A stretch of DNA of 64,000 nt from Ignavibacteriota bacterium (GTDB taxonomy: Bacteria; Bacteroidota; Ignavibacteria; Ignavibacteriales; Melioribacteraceae): positions 3,370,001-3,434,000 of the forward strand of contig JADJGF010000001.1 of assembly GCA_016708125.1 (NCBI GenBank). The letters are read 5' to 3'. The position numbers were made by a program, and so were the translations under genes. Positions 9,693-18,515 of this stretch are shown piece by piece (position 1 is the first letter of the stretch; every line of letters starts with the position of its first letter). The notes under the pieces were generated by a model. It was not told where the DNA came from, made no database searches, and saw only the letters and a list, made by a program, of their open reading frames with translations.

Positions 9693-10718
9693 ATGAAAAA
9701 GATCACTATTACAGATGTAGCTAAACGTGCAGGTGTATCAAAAAGTACTGTCTCTGCAGTAATAAATGCAAAAAAGAATGTGAAACAGGTTACAAGAGAT
9801 CATATTTTAAATATAATGAAAGAACTGAATTTTAGACCAACAGGTATTGCAAGGAATTTGAAAAATCATGTTCTTGATAAATCAATTGGTATTCTAATTA
9901 AAGATCTTCGTTATCCCTTTTTCACTTCTATTGCGTATGGAGCAATGGAATATGCAAATACTAAAGGATATTCAACCTTTATTGTAAGTTCTGAAAATGA
10001 TCATGAAACAGAAAAAAAACTATTACAGTTGTTTTCATTTAAAGGAATAAAAGGGGCAATAATTGCTCCAATTGTTGAAGGTGAATCGGAGATTGAGCAT
10101 CTATTTAAACTTAAAATGAATAATTATCCTTTTGTTCTACTTGGAGAGGTAAGAGGGATTCAATCAAATGTTGTTGCGATAGATAATAATAGAGCGATTA
10201 GAAGAGCAGTGAAATATTTAATTGATAATGGTCACACAAAGATTTTACATTTTGCAGGTGGATCGTTTTCATCCCATACACAGGAACGTATTGATGGATT
10301 CAAGGAAGCATTTAGTGAAAGAGCTCTTATTTTTAAAAAAGAAATGGTGATTCCGATTGGCTCATTTTATAACGAAAGTTTTACAAAATCTATGGAATAT
10401 TTTAAAAGTATTAAACAAAAGGACTTGCCAACGGCAATTGTATGTTTTAATGATCAACAAGCTCTTGCAGTAATGGCAGTCTTAAAACAACTTAATATAA
10501 AAGTTCCGGCTGATATTTCAATTGTTGGAAATGATGATATTTCTTATGCAGATATTTATCCAATTCCATTAACAACAATTCGTGCACCTCAACATGAGAT
10601 TGGAATAAAATCAGCTGAAATTTTAATTAGAAATATTGAATCATCATCTATTTTACCAATGGAGAAAGTATTGCTAGATTCAGAATTTATTGTAAGAGAA
10701 TCTACAAGAAAACTTTAA
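9693..10718 (+). CDS. LacI-family transcriptional regulator (intact paralogue)
   Basis: A complete 341-residue LacI/GalR regulator: helix-turn-helix at residues 3-25 (TITDVAKRAGVSKSTVSAVI), hinge helix NFRPTGIARNL near residue 50, and a sugar-binding core ending in the family motif DISIVGNDDISYADIYPIPLTT. It is closely similar along its whole length to the frameshifted regulator just upstream, including GESEIEHLFKLKM against GTSEIEHLFKLKM, so the two arose by tandem duplication. The DNA has diverged more than the protein, which suggests selection on both copies. It probably controls the GH3-transporter operon that follows and perhaps the GH120-like gene through the operator at 11020-11043. 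Inducer unknown. Confidence 0.92.
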   Translation: MKKITITDVAKRAGVSKSTVSAVINAKKNVKQVTRDHILNIMKELNFRPTGIARNLKNHVLDKSIGILIKDLRYPFFTSIAYGAMEYANTKGYSTFIVSSENDHETEKKLLQLFSFKGIKGAIIAPIVEGESEIEHLFKLKMNNYPFVLLGEVRGIQSNVVAIDNNRAIRRAVKYLIDNGHTKILHFAGGSFSSHTQERIDGFKEAFSERALIFKKEMVIPIGSFYNESFTKSMEYFKSIKQKDLPTAIVCFNDQQALAVMAVLKQLNIKVPADISIVGNDDISYADIYPIPLTTIRAPQHEIGIKSAEILIRNIESSSILPMEKVLLDSEFIVRESTRKL

Positions 10719-11202
10719 ATTTCATTAAATCTATTAACCGTTTTCTTAATTTGATATTTTAAAAATGACAAAAATATTTTGATTCGTTTTTTGTAAATAA
10801 CTCCAAAGTTTATGTAAATTACATCTTTTTCTTCAGTTAAAATTACAATTTCTCTCAAATAAACCGTATGAATTTTAATAAAAATACAAACAACTGAAAA
10901 ATTTATTTAACAGCATTTTCATTAGTTAATTTTTTTTGAAAAAGATCTTTTCGGCTTAAACAAAAAATAAAATAATTGATTTTTAAAAAAAATATTACTA
11001 AACTTCAATATGAAAATCGAACTATCAAACCGGTTCAATAGTTTAGTAAATTTAATATGATATTGAGATTCCATTGTTCATAAATAAAATAAATAAACAA
11101 TTTAAGAGTTGAATATCCGATTGAAAAAAAATTTACCATAAAAAGAGTTTTACATAATTAATAGATTCTATCATGTATTAGTTATAAATACTAAGGGGCA
11201 AC
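10719..11202. other. 484-bp intergenic region ahead of the GH3 operon
   Basis: AT-rich, without a convincing gene. Its one clear signal is the palindrome at 11020-11043, listed separately. Together with the doubtful ORF at 11203 the distance from the LacI stop to the GH3 start is 840 bases, unusually long for this window, which suggests a long leader or an unrecognised small RNA. Confidence 0.4.
11020..11043. promoter_or_regulatory. LacI-family operator: 24-bp imperfect palindrome
   Basis: The site reads AACTAT, CA, AACCGGTT, CA, ATAGTT. The outer six and central eight bases are perfectly dyad-symmetric; only the two CA pairs break symmetry (20 of 24 positions symmetric). A CG-centred palindrome of this type is characteristic of LacI-family operators. 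Shorter matches occur at 5118 and 8200. It is the best candidate binding site for the adjacent regulators and lies ahead of the GH3-transporter operon. Confidence 0.6.
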
Positions 11203-11499
11203 ATGATAAAAAAAATATACTGTTTATTTAAATCAAAATATTTTCATACTAAAAAAATCTACTTAATTCAAGAGCAATTAAGTATCAGTTTGTTATTGAT
11301 TTTATTAAGTAAAATCATTCCGACAAGTTTCATATATATCTTTCAAACAATTAGCAGATCAAAAAAATTAGTTGATAATTTAATTATCGATTTCATCATC
11401 AATTCACAAAATTTATTTTCTTCCGGACTTAAAATGAGTTATGTAAAAATTGATAGTCAAACAAAAGGTTTTTTAATGAAAAGAAATATTTTAAAATAA
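11203..11499 (+). CDS. Doubtful small ORF (98 residues)
   Basis: The ATG follows AAGGGGCAAC, an acceptable ribosome site, but the translation is dominated by I, L, K, S and N as expected from AT-rich noncoding DNA, and I recognise no domain. A hydrophobic stretch (SISLLLILLSKIIPTSFIYIF) could be a membrane helix. It may be part of the leader of the GH3 operon. Listed for completeness. Confidence 0.2.
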   Translation: MIKKIYCLFKSKYFHTKKIYLIQEQLSISLLLILLSKIIPTSFIYIFQTISRSKKLVDNLIIDFIINSQNLFSSGLKMSYVKIDSQTKGFLMKRNILK

Positions 11500-11558
11500 A
11501 AATCAATTTGAAAAGTCAAGCAAATCAAATAAATAATACAGTTTCATACGATTAAAAA

Positions 11559-13877
11559 ATGGATGAAAAATTGATAACAAAAGAGAAAGAAAAATTAGAA
11601 GATATCCATGATTATAAAAACAGTAATCTTCCAATAGAGATAAGAGTCCATGATCTTTTAAGTAAAATGACACTTAAGGAAAAAGTTGCACAGATGTTAT
11701 GCGTATGGGGACAAAAGAAAGATTATTTTCTTGATGAAGAAAATAATGTAGATTATGAAAAAATGAAATCCAAATTAAATAATGGATTAGGACAAATAGG
11801 AAGATTAAGTGATACCAATGGTGGATTATCACCAGTTGAAATGGCAGAAATGTCAAATAATTTGCAAAAATATTTTGTCGAAGAAACAAGATTAGGGATA
11901 CCGCTTATTTTTCATGAAGAATGTTTGCATGGTTTAGCTGCAAAAGAAGCAACAAGTTATCCGCAGCCGATAGGTTTAGCATCAACATTTAATCCGGAAC
12001 TAATTGAAAAAATTTATACCGCAATTGCAGAAGATACAAGAATGCGCGGTGCTCATCAAGCTTTAACTCCTGTTGTGGATGTAGCAAGAGAACCACGTTG
12101 GGGAAGAGTTGAGGAAACTTTTGGAGAGGATCCGTATTTAGTTACAGAAATGGGCAAAGCTGTAATTCGTGGTTTTCAAGGAGACGGTTCCTTTTCAGAT
12201 AGTAAAAAAGTAATTGCAACATTAAAACATTTTGCCGCACACGGTCAACCGGAATCTGGCTCAAATTGCGGTCCAGCAAATATTTCAGAACGAGTACTAA
12301 GAGATACATTTCTTTCTCCTTTCAAAGAAGTTATTGATAGCACAAAACCATTATCGGTAATGGCTTCATATAATGAGATAGACGGAATTCCATCTCACGC
12401 AAATAAATGGCTGCTTAGAAAAATTCTACGAGATGAATGGAAGTTTGAAGGATATGTTGTTTCTGATTATTACGCAATAACCGAACTTAATAAAAAAGAT
12501 GAAACGGTTAGTCATTCAGTTGCAAAAGATAAAATTGATGCCGCATATCTTGCTGCAATAGCTGGTGTAAATATTGAATTACCTGAAATTGATTGTTATC
12601 CGAATTTAGTTGATTTAGTTCAAAGTGGAAAGCTTAAAGAATCAATTATTGATGATCTTGTATCACCGATGTTAAAAGCCAAATTTAAATTGGGATTATT
12701 TGAAAATCCATATACTGATATAGCTTCTACCAATAACAACACAAAACTTTTTAATGATAAAAAAATTGCTCTTGAAGCAGCACAAGAAACAATTACATTG
12801 CTGAAAAATGATAATAACTTGTTGCCGTTAAATTTAAGAGAGAAAAGTACAATTGCTGTTATTGGTCCAAATGCCGATAGAGTTATGCTTGGCGGATATA
12901 GCGGAAAACCCAAAGAATTCACAACAGTTTACAAGGGAATAAAAAATAAAGTTGGTGATAAATATAATGTTATATACAGCGAAGGATGCAAGATTACAAT
13001 AAATGGCTCTTGGAATGAAGATTTGGTTACTCCTTCAAATTATGATGAAGATTTGAATCAAATTAAAGAAGCTGTTGAAGTTGTTAAAAAATCTGATGTA
13101 GTATTATTAGTATTAGGCGGAAACGAACAGACATCTAGAGAAGCTTGGAATAAAGATCATCTTGGCGATAGAACAAGTCTGGATTTAGTTGGAATGCAAA
13201 ATGATTTAGTGAAAGAAATTTTACAAACCGGAAAACCAGTAATTGTGATTCTTTTTAATGGCAGACCAAATTCTATAAACTTTATTAAAGAAAATGTTCC
13301 ATCTATTTTGGAATGCTGGTATTTGGGACAAGAAGCCGGCAATGCTTTAGCGGATGTTTTATTTGGAGATATTAATCCAAGCGGAAAATTACCAATTTCA
13401 ATTCCAAGATCGGTAGGACATATTCCTTGTCATTATAATCACAAACCTTCTTCAAGAAGAGGATATTTATTTGATGATATTACTCCGCTTTATCCATTTG
13501 GCTTTGGATTGAGTTATTCAAAATTTGAATTTAATAATCTTAAATTAAAAGATTCTAAAATTTCCTTAGAAGATTTTACTTCAATTTCAATTGATGTAAA
13601 AAATATTGGAAATTATACCGGTAAAGAGGTTTTGCAAATGTATGTGCGAGATTTAGTTAGTTCCGTAACGAGACCAGTGAAAGAGTTAAAGGGATTTAAG
13701 AAAGTTGAAATTAATCCCGGCGAAACAAAAACCGTAACATTTAATCTTTCATTTAAAGAACTTGCATTTACAGATGTAAATATGAAATATACCGTTGAAC
13801 CTGGTGAATTTGAAATTATGGTCGGAAATTCATCAGATGATAAAGATTTATTAAAAGTAACACTTGAAGTTGTGTAG
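11559..13877 (+). CDS. Glycoside hydrolase family 3, probable beta-xylosidase
   Basis: A 772-residue three-domain GH3 enzyme: N-terminal (beta/alpha)8 barrel, C-terminal alpha/beta sandwich and a fibronectin III-like tail (from about residue 670). The nucleophile is D303 in YVVSDYYAI; the K223-H224 pair (LKHFAAHG) and FHEECLHGL near 119-126 match xylan-active GH3 enzymes. The acid/base is probably the Glu in TSREAW. There is no signal peptide and the upstream frame has a stop two codons before the ATG, so the enzyme should be cytoplasmic and act on imported xylo-oligosaccharides. The GPH symporter follows after 42 bases, which fits. Beta-glucosidase or arabinofuranosidase activity cannot be excluded. 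Confidence 0.9.
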   Translation: MDEKLITKEKEKLEDIHDYKNSNLPIEIRVHDLLSKMTLKEKVAQMLCVWGQKKDYFLDEENNVDYEKMKSKLNNGLGQIGRLSDTNGGLSPVEMAEMSNNLQKYFVEETRLGIPLIFHEECLHGLAAKEATSYPQPIGLASTFNPELIEKIYTAIAEDTRMRGAHQALTPVVDVAREPRWGRVEETFGEDPYLVTEMGKAVIRGFQGDGSFSDSKKVIATLKHFAAHGQPESGSNCGPANISERVLRDTFLSPFKEVIDSTKPLSVMASYNEIDGIPSHANKWLLRKILRDEWKFEGYVVSDYYAITELNKKDETVSHSVAKDKIDAAYLAAIAGVNIELPEIDCYPNLVDLVQSGKLKESIIDDLVSPMLKAKFKLGLFENPYTDIASTNNNTKLFNDKKIALEAAQETITLLKNDNNLLPLNLREKSTIAVIGPNADRVMLGGYSGKPKEFTTVYKGIKNKVGDKYNVIYSEGCKITINGSWNEDLVTPSNYDEDLNQIKEAVEVVKKSDVVLLVLGGNEQTSREAWNKDHLGDRTSLDLVGMQNDLVKEILQTGKPVIVILFNGRPNSINFIKENVPSILECWYLGQEAGNALADVLFGDINPSGKLPISIPRSVGHIPCHYNHKPSSRRGYLFDDITPLYPFGFGLSYSKFEFNNLKLKDSKISLEDFTSISIDVKNIGNYTGKEVLQMYVRDLVSSVTRPVKELKGFKKVEINPGETKTVTFNLSFKELAFTDVNMKYTVEPGEFEIMVGNSSDDKDLLKVTLEVV

Positions 13878-13919
13878 TAAATAGATAAATAAATTTACAA
13901 CTTTTCCGGACGAAATTTT

Positions 13920-15341
13920 ATGACTGAAAATAAAGTTGGGCTTGTTCTTCAGAAATCATATTTATCATTACTAGAAAAAATTGGCTATAGTGTTGGAGAT
14001 ACAGCTTCAAACATCTATTTTCAAACCTTTATAATCTTCATGCTTAATTTTTATACGGATGTTTTTGGGATACCAGCCGCCGCTGTTGGCACAATGTTTT
14101 TATTTACAAGAATATTTGATGCAATTAATGATCCGATAATGGGTGCAATTGCAGATCGTGTAAATACCAGATGGGGCAAGTTCCGTCCTTTTGTTTTTTT
14201 CTTTTCAATTCCAATGGTAATAATGGGAGTTCTCACTTTTACAACTCCTGATTATGATATGTCCGGCAAGCTAATTTATGCGTACATAACTTATAATCTT
14301 TTAATGGTAATGTACACAATCGTAAATGTACCTTATTCTTCACTAATGGCTGTAATAACTCCCAATTCTTTAGAAAGAACGGAATTAAGTTCATTTAGAT
14401 TTGTTGCTGCTTTTGTTGGCGGACTTATAGTTCAAGGCTCAACAATATATTTAGTGAAATATTTTGGAAATGGAAATGATGCTGTTGGATGGCAATGGGC
14501 AATGGGTATTCTCGGTGGATTAGCAATGATTTTATTATTCATAACTTTTGTTACAACAAAAGAAAGAGTGCATCCGCCAATTGGACAAAAATTAGAAGTT
14601 AAAAAAGATTTAAAAGATTTATTTTCAAATAAAGCTTGGTTATTAATTGCAGGTGCAACGGTATTCCAGCTAATATTTATCGTTATGAGAAGTTCATCAA
14701 TAGTTTATTATTTCAAATACTATGTGCTTGATCAACAATTAAATCTTTTTGGAAATGTTATTGATTTATCATACGAAACTTTTACATCCACATTTTTATT
14801 ATCCGGAACAGTATTTAACATTTTAGGTGCTATTCTAACAAAATGGCTATCCAAAAAGTTTGATAAAAGAAATACATATATCGGCTGTTTATTTATAAGT
14901 GCAATTGGCGGATTAAGTTTTTATTTCGTAGCTCCAAGCAGCGTTATTCTTATATATGCTATAAATATAATTATTTCATTTGCGTGGGGTCCGGTTTCAG
15001 TATTGCAGTGGGCAATGTACACAGACGCTGCAGATTATTCAGAATGGAAAAATGGTAGAAGAGCTACCGGACTTTTAATGGCTGCCTCATTGTTTGCTCT
15101 TAAATTGGGACTTACTTTAGGTGGAGCTTTAGTTGGATATATTTTAGCTTATTATGGTTTTATTGCAAATGAAGTTCAAACTTCCGAATCAATTCAGGGA
15201 ATAATTTTATTAATGAGTATTTACCCGGCTATTTTTGGGTTTATCGGCTCAGCTTTGATGATTTTATATCCGCTTACAAATAAAATGATGGTTAAAATTG
15301 AAGAAGAATTAATGGCAAGAAGAATTGAAGTTAATAATTAA
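13920..15341 (+). CDS. GPH-family sugar:cation symporter (xyloside/glucuronide type)
   Basis: A 473-residue MFS-type transporter with about 12 membrane helices and the signature of the glycoside-pentoside-hexuronide family, RIFDAINDPIMGAIADR at residues about 62-78, followed by WGKFRPFVFF. It carries small glycosides, pentosides or hexuronides across the inner membrane with Na+ or H+. Placed between the intracellular GH3 enzyme and the TonB receptor, it should import xylo-oligosaccharides or (methyl)glucuronate from the periplasm. Exact substrate is inference. Confidence 0.9.
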   Translation: MTENKVGLVLQKSYLSLLEKIGYSVGDTASNIYFQTFIIFMLNFYTDVFGIPAAAVGTMFLFTRIFDAINDPIMGAIADRVNTRWGKFRPFVFFFSIPMVIMGVLTFTTPDYDMSGKLIYAYITYNLLMVMYTIVNVPYSSLMAVITPNSLERTELSSFRFVAAFVGGLIVQGSTIYLVKYFGNGNDAVGWQWAMGILGGLAMILLFITFVTTKERVHPPIGQKLEVKKDLKDLFSNKAWLLIAGATVFQLIFIVMRSSSIVYYFKYYVLDQQLNLFGNVIDLSYETFTSTFLLSGTVFNILGAILTKWLSKKFDKRNTYIGCLFISAIGGLSFYFVAPSSVILIYAINIIISFAWGPVSVLQWAMYTDAADYSEWKNGRRATGLLMAASLFALKLGLTLGGALVGYILAYYGFIANEVQTSESIQGIILLMSIYPAIFGFIGSALMILYPLTNKMMVKIEEELMARRIEVNN

Positions 15342-15401
15342 AATAAAATATAAAAATTTAACATGTCTTGGATTTAAAGAAACTTAATATGAGGTAAATA
15401 T

Positions 15402-18400
15402 ATGGCTACAGAAATTTACAAGTCATTAGGAAAAATTTTAAAACTTTGTAGTTTATTGTTCATTGTTTTTAATTCAATTGCATTAGCACAATCTGGTTCA
15501 CTTAGAGGAAAAGTTTTTGAGAGAGATACAAATGATCCACTTGTTGGTGCTAACATTATTGTTAAAGGTACAACACTTGGCGCTTCAACTGATTTTGATG
15601 GAAAATTCCTAATAAGAAATATTCCCACCGGAAATCACACTTTGACTGTAACATATATTGGTTACAACCAAGTAAGTAAAGAAATAACAATTTCGGCAAA
15701 TAGAACTTTAGAAATGGATTTCACACTTGAACCACAAGTTTTGGAAGGCGAAACAGTTACAATAACGGCTCAAGCTAAAGGTCAAGTTTCCGCAATTCAA
15801 CAACAATTAACAGCAGATCAAATAACAAATGTTGTCTCAGAAGAAAGAATTCAAGAATTACCGGATTTTAATGCTGCTTCAGTATTAAGTAGATTACCAG
15901 GAATATCAACAACGCAAAGTTCTGGTGAAGACAACAAAGTTGTTATTCGCGGACTTTCACCAAAATATAATTCAATAGAAGTTGAAGGAGTTAAACTATC
16001 TTCTACAGGAAGTTCACAAATTGGGCTTTCTTCAAATCCCGGTGCAGGAGGAAGTATTTCTAATGATAGAAGTGTTGATCTTACAATGATTTCTCCATAC
16101 ATGATTAGAATGATTTCTGTTTATAAATCTTTAACTCCGGATATGAATGCGAATTCACTTGGCGGTACAGTTAACATGGAATTAAGAGAAGCGCCTTCTG
16201 AATTCCATTGGAATTTGATGTATCAACAAGGTTATACTGCAAAGAGTGCAACTCTTGGAAATTTTAGAGCTGTTGCTTCGGGAAGTAATAGATTTTTAGA
16301 TGACAAATTTGGAATTTATGCTTTAGTAAATCTTGAATCATATGATAGGAATTCTGATAATTTGGATGCCTCATATGACATTCCGGGCGGTGATATTTAT
16401 ATTGATCCAACAACAGGATTTAAACCTGTTGAAGTTAATACTGTTACATTTAACAGACATCTTGAAACAAGAAAAAGATATGGCGGAAACTTAATTCTGG
16501 ATTATAAAATTCCCGATGGCTCATTAAAATTTGTGAATATGATTGCTCGTATAAATTCAGATTATACCGATCATCGCCAAATAATTAATTATGATGCCGG
16601 AAGAATGAACTGGACACTTAGACAAGGTGAAAATATAACCGATCAACAAATGCATTCACTAAAGTTTGATTATGATTTAGGTTATGCAACAGTGGATTTG
16701 TCTGTTAGCTATACAGCTTCAAGAAATTTTTTGGATAAATCACCGGAATATAATTTTAATCAAGTTGATGCAGTGCAAAGTGGCGTTTTCAGAGATAATG
16801 TTATACCTGAAGATTTAACATATTTACTCACAAATTTTAAGGGAGATAGCGCCGTAATTCTAAATAATGCAAATTTATATAGCAATGATTATCAGGAAGA
16901 TAAATTAACATACAAAGCAGATTTGGAATTTCCGTTTTTTCTAGGTTCTTCATTAAGCGGCTTTATCAAATTTGGCGGTCAAATGTACAACCAAACAAAT
17001 GAAACTGATCAAGAAGCTCCGTACTTAGCATTTAATGGAAATGCAACAAGTGATGATGATGATATTCAAGCAAATTTAATGAGAACAATTATGAATGAAT
17101 TTGGAATATCTGTAAGTGAAGATGGAAAACTTACTGGTACAACATTTTTAACTAGTGATAATGAATTATTTGATCCTTTTTTAGAAAACAAGTATGGAAG
17201 TATTTTTTATGTATCATCAATAGGAACTTTAAATAATATCTTGGATTACATTGTCGGAAATCCTGCATTTGATGCATCAAATAGTCAATACAGCTCTGGA
17301 GCTCAAGGTGGTTGGTATGATGGACCTTATCAACAATTAATAAACGATTATGAGTATAAAGAGAATTACTATGCCGCTTATGGAATGACAAAACTTAATT
17401 TTTGGGATTTTATGTTTATCGGTGGTGTTAGATATGAAAAAGTTGAAACTGAATATTTTGCATATAACGCAAGAGATCAGCGGAATCCTCAATCCCAAGT
17501 TATGTATGATACAACATCTGTAAAATCCAATGATTATTTGCTACCGATGTTACAGTTAAAATATTCTCCGTTAAAATGGATGGATTTAAGATTTGCATAT
17601 ACTCATACTTTATCAAGACCAGATTATCATGCACTTAGTCCAAAATTCTCAATAACACAAGGCAACCAAATTTATACAGGAAATCCTGAATTAAAACCCG
17701 CTACATCTATGAATCAAGATTTAAATATAACATTTCACTCAAATGAAATAGGACTTTTTTCGATAGGTGGATTTTATAAAAAAATTGAAAATTTTGTATA
17801 TAATGCTTCATATCGCTTGGACCTTGCCGAAGAAGCTGGTATTGATGCTCTTTCACGATATCAAATTTATAGAGACGGAGATCCGGTTGTTACTCCAATA
17901 CTAACAGCAGGAAAGTCAGATGCAACTGTTTTTAGACCATTGAATAATCCTTATGATGCAACAGTAAAAGGTCTTGAATTAGATTTTCAACATAACTTCT
18001 GGTACTTACCATCACCGTTTAATAATTTTGTAATTGGTTTGAACTACGCAAATATTTCCTCAGAAACAACGTATCCATGGTATGATGTCGAAGTAAAAAT
18101 AATTGGTCGCGAACGAATTACTGTTTTTATTGACAGCGCTTCAACTGGAAGATTAATTGATCAGCCAAAGCATATTTTTAATGCTTATTTGGGTTATGAT
18201 TATTTGGGATTTTCCTCAAGACTTTCATTTTTATTCCAAGATAATTCCGCGAGAGGTAATGGCGGTAGAAACCCAGAGTTAGATTCATACACAACAGAAT
18301 ATTTCCGAATTGATTTTGCGGCTCGTCAAAAACTTCCCATATGGAATAGCGAATTATTTTTAGATGTAAGCAATCTTAATGGTTCAAATACAAGCTGGAT

Positions 18401-18479
18401 TCAACGTTCTATTGAAGGATATCTTGGTATTCAAAATTATGGTTTAACTGCTAACTTAGGAATTAGAGTTGTGTTTTAA
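15402..18479 (+). CDS. TonB-dependent outer-membrane receptor with carboxypeptidase-like N domain
   Basis: A 1025-residue receptor: signal peptide to about residue 29 (ALAQ), a carboxypeptidase-regulatory-like beta domain (SLRGKVFERDTNDPLVGA, then FDGKFLIRNIPTG), a plug (ELPDFNAASVLSRLPGIS, VVIRGLSPKYN) and a 22-strand-type barrel ending in LGIRVVF with the terminal Phe needed for insertion. It imports large ligands across the outer membrane with TonB energy. There is no SusD-like lipoprotein beside it, unlike typical Bacteroidetes PULs; the next gene instead encodes a T9SS surface beta-helix protein. Ribosome site GAGGTAAA. By context the ligand should be xylo-oligosaccharide. Confidence 0.93.
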   Translation: MATEIYKSLGKILKLCSLLFIVFNSIALAQSGSLRGKVFERDTNDPLVGANIIVKGTTLGASTDFDGKFLIRNIPTGNHTLTVTYIGYNQVSKEITISANRTLEMDFTLEPQVLEGETVTITAQAKGQVSAIQQQLTADQITNVVSEERIQELPDFNAASVLSRLPGISTTQSSGEDNKVVIRGLSPKYNSIEVEGVKLSSTGSSQIGLSSNPGAGGSISNDRSVDLTMISPYMIRMISVYKSLTPDMNANSLGGTVNMELREAPSEFHWNLMYQQGYTAKSATLGNFRAVASGSNRFLDDKFGIYALVNLESYDRNSDNLDASYDIPGGDIYIDPTTGFKPVEVNTVTFNRHLETRKRYGGNLILDYKIPDGSLKFVNMIARINSDYTDHRQIINYDAGRMNWTLRQGENITDQQMHSLKFDYDLGYATVDLSVSYTASRNFLDKSPEYNFNQVDAVQSGVFRDNVIPEDLTYLLTNFKGDSAVILNNANLYSNDYQEDKLTYKADLEFPFFLGSSLSGFIKFGGQMYNQTNETDQEAPYLAFNGNATSDDDDIQANLMRTIMNEFGISVSEDGKLTGTTFLTSDNELFDPFLENKYGSIFYVSSIGTLNNILDYIVGNPAFDASNSQYSSGAQGGWYDGPYQQLINDYEYKENYYAAYGMTKLNFWDFMFIGGVRYEKVETEYFAYNARDQRNPQSQVMYDTTSVKSNDYLLPMLQLKYSPLKWMDLRFAYTHTLSRPDYHALSPKFSITQGNQIYTGNPELKPATSMNQDLNITFHSNEIGLFSIGGFYKKIENFVYNASYRLDLAEEAGIDALSRYQIYRDGDPVVTPILTAGKSDATVFRPLNNPYDATVKGLELDFQHNFWYLPSPFNNFVIGLNYANISSETTYPWYDVEVKIIGRERITVFIDSASTGRLIDQPKHIFNAYLGYDYLGFSSRLSFLFQDNSARGNGGRNPELDSYTTEYFRIDFAARQKLPIWNSELFLDVSNLNGSNTSWIQRSIEGYLGIQNYGLTANLGIRVVF

Positions 18480-18515
18480 ATAATAAAGTTCTATAACTCA
18501 TAAAAGGAGTAATAT

